The notes under the pieces: generated by a model | Databases searched by the model: none | Told to the model about the DNA's origin: nothing | Seen by the model: only the letters and a program-made list of their open reading frames with translations | Source of the DNA: CAZXDS01 sp964639525 | GTDB lineage: Bacteria > Bacteroidota > Ignavibacteria > Ignavibacteriales > Melioribacteraceae | Assembly: GCA_964639525.1 (NCBI GenBank) | Contig: CAZXDS010000212.1 | Coordinates: forward strand, 1 to 5,685 | Length of the DNA: 5,685 nt | Direction of reading: 5' to 3' | Part shown: in pieces, positions 1 to 5,685 of the stretch | Numbering within the stretch: position 1 is the first letter of the stretch | Layout of the letters: each line of letters opens with the position of its first letter | Position numbers and translations under genes: made by a program

Positions 1-13
1 CTTTTTTTTAAAT

Positions 14-53
14 AAACCGACTGTTCGCAGAACTCTTTGAGGGAAGTCGGTTT
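14..53. terminator. terminator-like hairpin at left edge
   Basis: A perfect 9-bp inverted repeat is visible: AAACCGACT at 14-22 and AGTCGGTTT at 45-53, followed by another T (54). The 22-base loop can form small inner stems (GTTC/GAAC at 23-26 and 30-33; CTC/GAG at 33-35 and 39-41, which share one base). Read on the + strand, the stem runs into TTTT, then ACAATTTTCATTTT, which is compatible with a factor-independent terminator of a gene lying left of the window. The T tract is short and the loop long, so a bidirectional terminator or another RNA structure is equally possible. Confidence 0.4.
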
Positions 54-199
54 TACAATTTTCATTTTGAAAAAATTAATTGGAAAATTATTTTCATTTA
101 ATGTTGTAAATAGTTACTACTGTTAGTTTTAATTTTAACTCTGAACCGCTGCAATTATTGGAATACAAATTATTAATAAGTACTACCTAAATTTTGGCT

Positions 200-215
200 C
201 TTAATTGCAGTTAAG
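200..215. repeat. imperfect palindrome CTTAA-TTGCAG-TTAAG
   Basis: CTTAA at 200-204 and TTAAG at 211-215 are inverted repeats around TTGCAG. The site contains GCAGTT (207-212), the same word that forms the right arm of the hairpin at 270-286. It lies one base before the hairpin at 217-236. It could be a protein-binding dyad or chance in AT-rich DNA. Confidence 0.3.
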
Positions 216-216
216 A

Positions 217-236
217 TAAACCGCATTAGCGGTTTA
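217..236. repeat. short hairpin TAAACCGC-ATTA-GCGGTTTA
   Basis: This is a perfect 8-bp inverted repeat (217-224 and 229-236) with a 4-base loop. The GC-rich core stands out from the surrounding AT-rich DNA. Only TATTTG follows it, so it is a poor terminator on the + strand. Its core AACCGC/GCGGTT has the same form as the hairpin at 270-286, differing by one compensated base pair (C-G in place of T-A). Candidate roles are an operator, a small dispersed repeat, or a structured RNA segment. Confidence 0.5.
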
Positions 237-269
237 ATATTTGTAAAAAAAGTATCAAAAGAAAGAAAG

Positions 270-286
270 GAACTGCGTAGCAGTTC
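270..286. repeat. short hairpin GAACTGC-GTA-GCAGTTC
   Basis: This is a perfect 7-bp inverted repeat (270-276 and 280-286) with a 3-base loop. It is followed by AATGTAAAGG, with no T tract, so it is unlikely to be a terminator. It is a variant of the hairpin at 217-236: both arms fit AACYGC...GCRGTT. It lies upstream of the predicted promoter of the restriction-modification gene. Confidence 0.5.
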
Positions 287-341
287 AATGTAAAGGTATA
301 GTAAATCGTTCATACTGATTGCATACAAATTCTATTGCTCC

Positions 342-372
342 TTTGATTCGTTTTTATTTTCCATTAAATTTG
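342..372 (+). promoter_or_regulatory. Bacteroidetes-type promoter for the restriction-modification gene
   Basis: TTTG at 342-345 and TAAATTTG at 365-372 are separated by 19 bases. This matches the Bacteroidetes primary sigma consensus (-33 TTTG, about 19-21 bases, -7 TAnnTTTG) at every fixed base. Transcription would begin near 377-380, giving a leader of about 30 bases before the ATG at 409. No Shine-Dalgarno sequence lies before that ATG, as is usual in this phylum. Confidence 0.65.
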
Positions 373-408
373 CAGTAAAATCAAAATAATATTAAGCAAC
401 ATTCAATT

Positions 409-3400
409 ATGTCTAATTTCAAAGCAAACGAAAGAACATTTCAAGGCATTTTACTTTCCGTATTAAATAAAACTATTGATGAAAATCCGGAAATTAAATT
501 CGATTCCGCTTTGCAGGAACTTAATGTAGGTGTTGGGGAATCGCGATTTAGCGATGCAATATTATTTTCGAGCGTTAATTCCAAAATAAAAGTATTTTTT
601 GAACTAAAAAATTCCAGTTGGGATGCAACTGACGAATTCCTTATTAACGATGCAATGATGAAAGCATTTAATCAAGGAATTGAATATTTTGTTACCGGCA
701 CACCGCGTCAATTGGTTTTGTTCAAAACATTTAAACCAAATACAACACCGGCCGACCGCAAGTTAAAATTGTATGAATTATCGAATGTTAAAGATGATAA
801 TGCGGTTACTACGCAACTGTACAAAACGCAAATACAGTCAGTAATAAAAAAGTTTTTACAAGAGCTTAGTGATTTAGTTCACGGTATTAAAGAAATTCAT
901 TGGGATTCAATTGATAAACAATTTGTAAATAAACTTTCCGCTTATATTTTGGAAGCCTCACTTCAAATGAGTGAGGAAATGATTCCGAAAATTAAAACGA
1001 ACAATAACCTTAAAAAGCAAATTAGAGATTATGTTCAATTGCAGGAAATTTTTCATGTTTCCATAAATTTTTATGATGAAGATATTTATAACTTATCCCA
1101 ACTTGCAAATTATTTGCTTTACTTAAAAATAATTTTTTATTCATATTTACAGCGTGACGTACCTGCTCTTAATTTAAAGGTTTTAAGTATTCCCGAAGAT
1201 AAAGAGTTATTGAATAAAACACTTCGTGAAAGATTTAACGACGTACTTGTTTATGACTATGAATCTATATTCAAAGAAACTGTGCTCGATAATTTTTCGT
1301 ATCCTGAAAAGTATATCCCGGAACTAAAAAGGAATGTGGAACAAATTAAAAAGTTAGAGTTCCACGATTTAAGTCTCGATATTATCGGCTCTATTTATAA
1401 TTCGCTTATTGAAAATCAAGAACAGCACGAAAGAGGGCAGCATTTTACCAATACCGATGAAGTTGACATTGTAAACGCTTTCTGCATCAATAAAAAAACA
1501 AAAACTGTTTTTGACAGCGGATGCGGAGCAGGAACTTTTCTTGTACGCGCCTACGCTTTTATGAAATATTTTAATAACAATCTCAATCATAGTAATTTAC
1601 TTGAGCGATTATGGGGAGTTGATATTGCTCCATTTCCTGTTCTACTTTCCAGTATGAACCTTTCTTTGATTAATATAAAAGAACTTCACAACTATCCTGC
1701 TGTTATTAATGCTGATTTTGCAAGCATAAAACCGGATTCATATCAAAAATTAATTTTTGAAAATAAAACAAAAATATTTGATGTGAAAAGACAAAACGGC
1801 AAATACAATCAAGTAAAAATTCCCAAGTTTGATGCTTGCATTGGTAATCCGCCATATATTAGACAAGAGCTAATTAAAGAAAAAAGCAGTTGGATTAACA
1901 TTATTTTAAGCGAACACCACATCAAAAAAATAAATAAACAAAGCGACCTTTATGTTTACTATTTAATGCATACCGCTTCATTTTTAAATGAAGGCGGAAG
2001 ATTGGGTTACGTTATTTCAAGCAGTTGGTTAGATGTTGCATTCGGTACCGAATTACAAAAATTCCTACTCGATAATTTCAAGATTATTACAATAATTGAT
2101 AATCAAAAAATAAGGAGTTTTGAAACTGCCTCAGTAAATACGGTAATTTTAATTCTTGAAAAATGTTCGGATGCAAAAGAACGTGCCGGAAACATTGTAA
2201 GATTTGTAAGAATTTTTCAGGATTACAAAAGCTTGATTGGACAAAACAATGGTACTGAACGAATTAAAAATGTTCTGCAGTTTTGTTCTAAAATTGAAAA
2301 GACAAAAAGAAATGTAATAAATAAAAAATATTCAATTACTGCACGTTCTCAAAAAGAACTTGAAGAAGCAAGCACAATAAACGGGAAATACAATAATGGT
2401 AATTGGGGCGCTAAATATTTACGTTCACCGGAAATTTACAACAAAATAATTGAAACAGCCGGGGACAAATTAATTCCCTTAAATCAAATTGCAGAGGTAA
2501 AATACTGCATAAAATCAGGTTCAAACGATTTCTTTTATGTAATAGACGAAACACATAAAGTGAATAAACTTACTGATGTAGAGTTTAAGCTTCAATTTGG
2601 ATTTGAAAGAAAAAACAGCCGAATAAATTGGGAAAAATTCGGTTGGTATTACAGCAAGTTAACAAAATCACATCATTTAATGGAACGTCGATATTTTAAA
2701 CCTTTATTCAAAACTCAAAAAGAAGCAATAAATCTTGATATTGACTTAAAACAATTAAAATACAATGTGCTTATTTGTAATGATTCCCTGTCGATATTAA
2801 AAAAGTATAAAATAAAAATAGCCAAATATATCGAAATTGCGGAAAGCCAATATAATTTACATATTAAACCGACAAATGCTCAAAGAGCAACAAATGGAAA
2901 CGGAAATGGGAATGGCAGCAACAACGGAAATGGACGTGCTTGGTTTAACCTTGGAGAAAACCTTACTGTTGGCGATTTTATTTTCCCATCTAAAATCGGC
3001 GAAAAATTCAGATTAATTGATAATAGAGAATCAAAAGTCTTTTGCGATAAAGTTAACTATAATATTGTATTAAATAATAATTTTATAAAAGATGCTTGGA
3101 TTGTTTTCTTAATATTAAATAGTACACTTTTTAGATATCTAATAGATCTTTTTGCAAGACAATTAACCGGCAACCAAACTATTAGTGATGTTGATGTAGC
3201 TGTAGTTGAAAAAACATTGATTATTAATCCACAGCTTTTATTTCCTTACAGAAAAGAATTAAAAAAGATTTACAATTTGTTAAAAAAAAGAGAACAACTT
3301 TCTATTTATGAAGAAGTTAAGCAGGATGACCGAAATAGACTTGATGAAATAATATTTACCGCACTTGGGTTAAATACAAATGATTTGCATAAATTATATG

Positions 3401-3871
3401 AACACGCTTGTGATTATATTAAGCAGCGCGAAATACATTCGGTATCGGTTAAATTAATAAAGAAAAAACAAAAACCCGACTATCAAACTTCGGTAAAACT
3501 AATCAAAGAACGTTTCCCCGAAATTCATTCATATAATTCATTAACTGAAAATGTTATTTTGAAAGTTTTCCGTATCCCGAATCTTCCTGCTAAATTTCCG
3601 AAAAATACTAATGCAAGCGATGGTAATTTTTTTAACTCGTACAATGTTTATTTTATTGATGATACCAAACAGATAAAAGTAAGCTTTAATAACAACGGGC
3701 AATTAAAATTATTCGAGTTTCTTTATAAAAAATTAGAAATAAAAGGAATAAAAATATTTTTGCCGGTCGATTCGGAAAATTGCGAAAAAATTTATTCGGT
3801 TTTACTTAATGATTTTAAAAATTATAACGGGCAAATAAAAACACTTCTAAAATCTCTTCGCAGTTCGGCAA
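409..3871 (+). CDS. type IIG (Eco57I-like) restriction-modification enzyme, 3' end lost in assembly gap
   Basis: This is a single-chain enzyme that should both methylate adenine at N6 and cut DNA, acting in the cytoplasm as a barrier to phage and foreign DNA. The N-terminal nuclease fits PD-(D/E)xK: D49, then E65-L-K67, with Q89 in a downstream helix. A helical connector (about 120-330) leads to the methyltransferase: a motif X-like segment HERGQHFTNTDE at 340, S-adenosylmethionine-binding DSGCGAGTF at 369-377, catalytic NPPY at 480-483, and GGRLGYVI at 529-536. The target-recognition region begins near 660. It has CIKSGSNDFFY at 700-710 (Eco57I-family GIKTGxNxFF motif), a low-complexity Asn-Gly linker at 829-842 and LNS at 903-905. 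DRNRLDEIIFTALGL at 974-988 is typical of the family. A tail of about 165 residues has no function I recognise; it includes SVKLIK twice (1013, 1028). The ATG at 409 follows an in-frame TAA at 376. The frame is open into the N run, so the true stop is unseen. Enzyme class is well supported; recognition site and activity are unknown. Confidence 0.88.
2893..2934 (+). repeat. degenerate GGAAAY-type hexamer tract coding an Asn-Gly linker
   Basis: Codons 829-842 read N-G-N-G-N-G-N-G-S-N-N-G-N-G, from a degenerate six-base repeat (AATGGA, AACGGA, AATGGG and so on) inside the restriction-modification gene. The tract lies in the target-recognition region just before R-A-W-F-N-L. It is most likely a flexible, disordered linker. 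Because the unit is 6 bases, gain or loss of copies would change linker length without breaking the frame. Confidence 0.7.
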
Positions 3872-3971
3872 NNNNNNNNNNNNNNNNNNNNNNNNNNNNN
3901 NNNNNNNNNNNNNNNNNNNNNNNNNNNNNNNNNNNNNNNNNNNNNNNNNNNNNNNNNNNNNNNNNNNNNNN
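3872..3971. other. assembly gap of exactly 100 N
   Basis: All bases are N. A run of exactly 100 is the conventional placeholder for a scaffold gap of unknown length, so the distance between the flanking sequences is not known. The protein-coding sequence on the two sides differs in frame and in apparent family. The gap must therefore hide the stop of the restriction-modification gene and the start of the next gene, which cannot fit in 100 bases if the second gene is a normal B12-binding protein. Confidence 0.97.
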
Positions 3972-4058
3972 GTTGGTGAATTATTTACTCCCGGTGCCGC
4001 CACAACAGAGATTGCAGGCTATTTGAAAAATTGGGTGGCAGAGCACCCAAAATTATAA
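3972..4058 (+). CDS. C-terminal fragment of a probable cobalamin (B12)-binding domain protein
   Basis: The frame starting at the first base after the gap reads V-G-E-L-F-T-P-G-A-A-T-T-E-I and ends in N-W-V-A-E-H-P-K-L before TAA at 4056-4058 (28 codons). The pattern Gly, x, x, Phe, (T/G)-P-G, then a Thr/Ser-Glu-Ile helix start and a terminal amphipathic helix resembles the end of the B12-binding domain. That domain is found in methylmalonyl-CoA mutase and related acyl-CoA mutases, where it carries adenosylcobalamin for carbon-skeleton rearrangement. This is recognition from a short fragment; the diagnostic upstream motif (DxHxxG) is in the gap. Whether it ends a large mutase subunit or a small separate B12 subunit cannot be told. 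The alternative frame over the same bases (to TGA at 4024-4026) looks like non-coding translation. Confidence 0.6.
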   Translation, partial: VGELFTPGAATTEIAGYLKNWVAEHPKL

Positions 4059-4060
4059 AT

Positions 4061-4086
4061 AGGAAAACAAACTTTCCTTTCTTTTT
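4061..4086 (+). terminator. weak factor-independent terminator after the B12-domain gene
   Basis: AGGAAA (4061-4066) and TTTCCT (4073-4078) form a perfect 6-bp stem with a 6-base loop, followed directly by TTCTTTTT (4079-4086). It sits 3 bases after the TAA at 4056-4058, the expected place. The stem has only two G-C pairs, so it would be weak. Confidence 0.45.
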
Positions 4087-4109
4087 ACACTAATCAATTA
4101 TTATTTTTG
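4078..4109 (+). promoter_or_regulatory. candidate Bacteroidetes-type promoter for acyltransferase-ruvB
   Basis: TATTTTTG at 4102-4109 fits TAnnTTTG exactly. TTTC at 4078-4081, 20 bases upstream, is one mismatch from TTTG. Transcription would start near 4114-4117, giving a leader of about 25 bases before the TTG at 4140. The upstream element overlaps the end of the terminator stem. In AT-rich DNA such matches can be chance, so confidence is moderate. Confidence 0.4.
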
Positions 4110-4139
4110 TTCTTTTAACAATCATTTCAAATTACAACA

Positions 4140-5267
4140 TTGCAGTCCAAAACAGAACGCATAGTATTTCTTGATTTGCTTCGCACATTTGCCGTGGTGC
4201 TTATGATTGAAGGACACACGATTGATGTTTTTCTTGCGGATAAATATCGTTTGCCCAATTCACCGATTTACCTATTTTGGGAAACAATGCGTGGATTTAC
4301 CGCTCCGATTTTTATGTTTACCGCTGGTGTGGTTTTTACTTATTTATTAACGAAAAACGGTTTGCCGTTTAAACAAAATCCGAGAGTTAAGAAAGGAATT
4401 AAAAGATTTGCCGCATTGGTTTCGCTCGGATATTTACTCAGGTTTCCGACTATAAATATTTTTAAACTCGTTTCGCTAAGTGATAACAAATGGCAAAATT
4501 TTTTTATTGTTGATGCACTTCATTTAATTGGTTTCGGACTGCTTGCCATTATTGTACTTTATTATGTTACCGAAAAATTTAATATTCCGGCAATTCCGGT
4601 TTTTTTAATTATTAGTTTTACACTGCTTGTGTTTTCCCCAATTACAACAGAAATTAATTTTACAAAATTTATGCCGCTGCCGTTTGCAGCATATTTCAAC
4701 AATCAAACGGGTTCGTTTTTCCCTTTGTTTCCTTGGCTTGGGTATGTAACTGCCGGTGCCGTGCTTGGTTTGTTTCTCGGGAAAAATTCTACTGTGATTA
4801 CCAAAATTAAATTTTCTGCATATTTAGTACTTGCTGCAGCAAGTATATTTTTAATTTCGGTTTTTATTAAAAACCTGTCCCCAAACTTTTTAAAATTTAC
4901 CGATACTCAAAAAGTGCCCGGCATAGCCGAATTGGATTTGTTCCGCCTTTCCGTTGTTTTATTATTAACATCGGTTGTGTTCATAATTTCATTTTTAATC
5001 AAAAATATTCCCGCAATAATACTTAAATTTGGAAAATATACTTTAACAATTTATGTTGTACATTTAATTATCTTATATGGCAGTGTAATTTCGCTTGGAA
5101 TTAACAATGTTTACAAGCATCAGTCTAGTCCTGCTGTTTCAATTACTGCGGCTGTTATAATGATTTTTGCGATGGGAAAGCTCTCACTTTGGATTGACGA
5201 AAACAAATTCAAAAGAGAGTGGAAATTTTCGCATAGACTAAAATTAATTTTTACGGACATTAAATGA
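4140..5267 (+). CDS. multi-pass membrane acyltransferase-like protein (DUF1624/HGSNAT-like or acyltransferase-3 clan)
   Basis: This 375-residue integral membrane protein has about ten hydrophobic helices (roughly 9-31, 51-71, 88-108, 121-143, 150-167, 192-214, 225-243, 268-288, 298-320, 331-351). The N-terminal signature R7-I-V-F-L-D12-L-L-R15, followed in the same helix by H26, is that of membrane acyltransferases that move an acyl group across or onto sugars at the membrane. R-G-F-T-A-P at 51-56, V-D-A-L-H at 124-128 and Y-V-V-H308-L-I near the end fit the DUF1624 / heparan-alpha-glucosaminide N-acetyltransferase-like group, with acyltransferase-3 as the alternative. The substrate is unknown; a cell-envelope polysaccharide is an inference. 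The TTG start at 4140 is preferred: the first in-frame ATG (residue 22) would remove R7, D12 and R15, and the nearest upstream in-frame stop is TAA at 4116. No Shine-Dalgarno sequence is seen. The stop overlaps the ruvB start (ATGA), suggesting co-transcription and coupled translation. Confidence 0.8.
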   Translation: MQSKTERIVFLDLLRTFAVVLMIEGHTIDVFLADKYRLPNSPIYLFWETMRGFTAPIFMFTAGVVFTYLLTKNGLPFKQNPRVKKGIKRFAALVSLGYLLRFPTINIFKLVSLSDNKWQNFFIVDALHLIGFGLLAIIVLYYVTEKFNIPAIPVFLIISFTLLVFSPITTEINFTKFMPLPFAAYFNNQTGSFFPLFPWLGYVTAGAVLGLFLGKNSTVITKIKFSAYLVLAAASIFLISVFIKNLSPNFLKFTDTQKVPGIAELDLFRLSVVLLLTSVVFIISFLIKNIPAIILKFGKYTLTIYVVHLIILYGSVISLGINNVYKHQSSPAVSITAAVIMIFAMGKLSLWIDENKFKREWKFSHRLKLIFTDIK

Positions 5268-5685
5268 GAAAAGACGAAAACACGGAATCGTTGTTAATAG
5301 AAGATGAAAATAAATTCGAGCAGGCACTTCGCCCGAGAAGATTTAAAGATTTTGTAGGACAGAAAAAAATCACAGATAATTTACGAGTTTTTATCGGTGC
5401 TGCAAAAAAACGTGATGAAGGGCTTGACCACGTGCTTCTAACAGGACCACCTGGATTGGGCAAAACAACATTAGCGCATATAATTGCTAATGAAATGGGC
5501 GTTAACTTAAAATTAACTTCCGGTCCGGTGCTTGAAAAACCCGGTGATCTTGCCGGAATTTTAACAAACCTTGAAGAAAAATCCGTTTTGTTCATCGATG
5601 AAATCCACCGGCTAAGTCCGGTAGTTGAGGAATATCTTTATTCCGCAATGGAAGATTATACAATTGATATTATGATTGACAGCGG
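5264..5685 (+). CDS. ruvB: RuvB, Holliday junction branch-migration ATPase (N-terminal 140 residues, runs off window)
   Basis: RuvB is the hexameric AAA+ motor that, with RuvA, drives branch migration of Holliday junctions in recombinational repair before RuvC cuts them. Visible are the typical N-terminal segment L-R-P-R-R-F-K-D-F-V-G-Q (22-33), Walker A GPPGLGKT at 61-68, the RuvB-specific S-G-P-V-L-E-K-P-G-D-L (86-96), and Walker B L-F-I-D112-E113-I-H-R. After these comes S-A-M-E-D-Y, followed by the hydrophobic strand leading to the window edge. The full protein is usually about 340 residues, so the small AAA+ lid and winged-helix DNA-binding domain lie beyond the window. The ATG at 5264 overlaps the acyltransferase stop by 4 bases, and the distance from start to the L-R-P motif is normal for RuvB. 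ruvA and ruvC are not in view. Nothing suggests damage to the gene. Confidence 0.96.
   Translation, partial: MRKDENTESLLIEDENKFEQALRPRRFKDFVGQKKITDNLRVFIGAAKKRDEGLDHVLLTGPPGLGKTTLAHIIANEMGVNLKLTSGPVLEKPGDLAGILTNLEEKSVLFIDEIHRLSPVVEEYLYSAMEDYTIDIMIDS

Larger units (their letters stand above)
55..341. other. intergenic region without a recognisable gene
   Basis: No convincing reading frame, tRNA or rRNA is seen between the left-edge hairpin and the promoter of the restriction-modification gene. The stretch is very AT-rich, with a palindrome cluster between 143 and 286 annotated separately. It may hold a small RNA or the remains of a decayed element, but the sequence alone does not decide this. 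Confidence 0.6.

Noticed and set aside
55..341. CRISPR array, tRNA or small coding gene in the left intergenic region
   Set aside because: There are no regularly spaced direct repeats, no cloverleaf with tRNA consensus bases, and no convincing start and frame.
1369..1590. Minus-strand open frame of 73 codons
   Set aside because: It lies opposite the methyltransferase motif I region of a well-supported gene and has no recognisable features; it is a shadow.
2893..2934. Hexamer repeat considered as an on/off phase-variation tract
   Set aside because: A six-base unit cannot shift the frame, and the copies are degenerate, which disfavours slippage; only length tuning remains plausible.
3282..3289. 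Run of eight A considered as a phase-variation switch in the restriction-modification gene
   Set aside because: A runs of this length are expected in such AT-rich coding DNA, and the frame is intact; nothing else points to slippage.
409..3871. Assignment of the methyltransferase as the BREX PglX or DISARM methylase
   Set aside because: The N-terminal D49...E65-L-K67 nuclease signature fits a self-contained type IIG enzyme, and no partner genes of those systems are visible; the downstream neighbour is hidden by the gap, so it is not fully excluded.
3815..4003. Minus-strand open frame of 62 codons
   Set aside because: More than half of it is N, and the rest is antisense to coding sequence.
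3973..4026. Continuation of the restriction-modification reading frame beyond the N run, ending at TGA 4024-4026
   Set aside because: The frame is open across the gap only because N cannot be read. The peptide has no family character, while another frame over the same bases gives a plausible B12-domain C-terminus.
4031..4050. Inverted repeat TTGGGTG-GCAGAG-CACCCAA considered as a terminator
   Set aside because: It lies inside the last codons of the B12-domain frame and has no T tract after it; the hairpin at 4061-4078 is better placed. It could still act as an RNA 3' structure, but I cannot support that.
5260..5595. Minus-strand open frame of 111 codons
   Set aside because: It is antisense to the conserved Walker A/B region of ruvB, which is the real gene here.

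Overview
The window is AT-rich bacterial DNA, all of it read on the + strand. It most resembles the Bacteroidota/Ignavibacteriota side of the tree. The reasons are a leader with a textbook Bacteroidetes-type promoter (TTTG, 19 bases, TAAATTTG), starts without a Shine-Dalgarno sequence, and AT-biased codons. The assignment is an inference; no rRNA or other phylogenetic marker is present apart from part of ruvB. A run of exactly 100 N at 3872-3971 shows this is a scaffold (probably draft or metagenome-assembled), and 100 N is the usual placeholder for a gap of unknown size.

Layout. Positions 1-408 are non-coding: a terminator-like hairpin at the left edge, a cluster of small palindromes built on the word AACYGC/GCRGTT, then a promoter. 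Positions 409 to the gap encode at least 1154 residues of a single-chain restriction-modification enzyme of the type IIG / Eco57I-like class. It has an N-terminal PD-(D/E)xK nuclease, a helical connector, an N6-adenine methyltransferase core (DSGCGAGTF, NPPY), a target-recognition region carrying an unusual Asn-Gly linker, and a C-terminal tail cut by the gap. After the gap, 3972-4058 is the last 28 codons of a different gene, in a different reading frame, resembling the C-terminus of a cobalamin (B12)-binding domain of the methylmalonyl-CoA mutase type. The uninterrupted reading frame 409-4026 that crosses the N run is therefore an artefact. A weak terminator and a promoter candidate fill the following intergenic space. 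They lead into a ten-helix membrane acyltransferase-like protein (4140-5267, TTG start), which overlaps by 4 bases the start of ruvB (5264 to window end, truncated).

How the genes relate. The restriction-modification gene is an accessory defence gene with its own promoter. No partner is visible, because its downstream neighbour is lost in the gap. The genes right of the gap look like ordinary chromosomal genes (B12 enzyme, membrane acyltransferase, Holliday-junction motor), the last two probably co-transcribed and translationally coupled. I do not see convincing evidence of a wholly new system. The most notable items are the chimeric reading frame across the gap, the Asn-Gly insertion in the target-recognition region, the palindrome cluster, and the acyltransferase-ruvB overlap.
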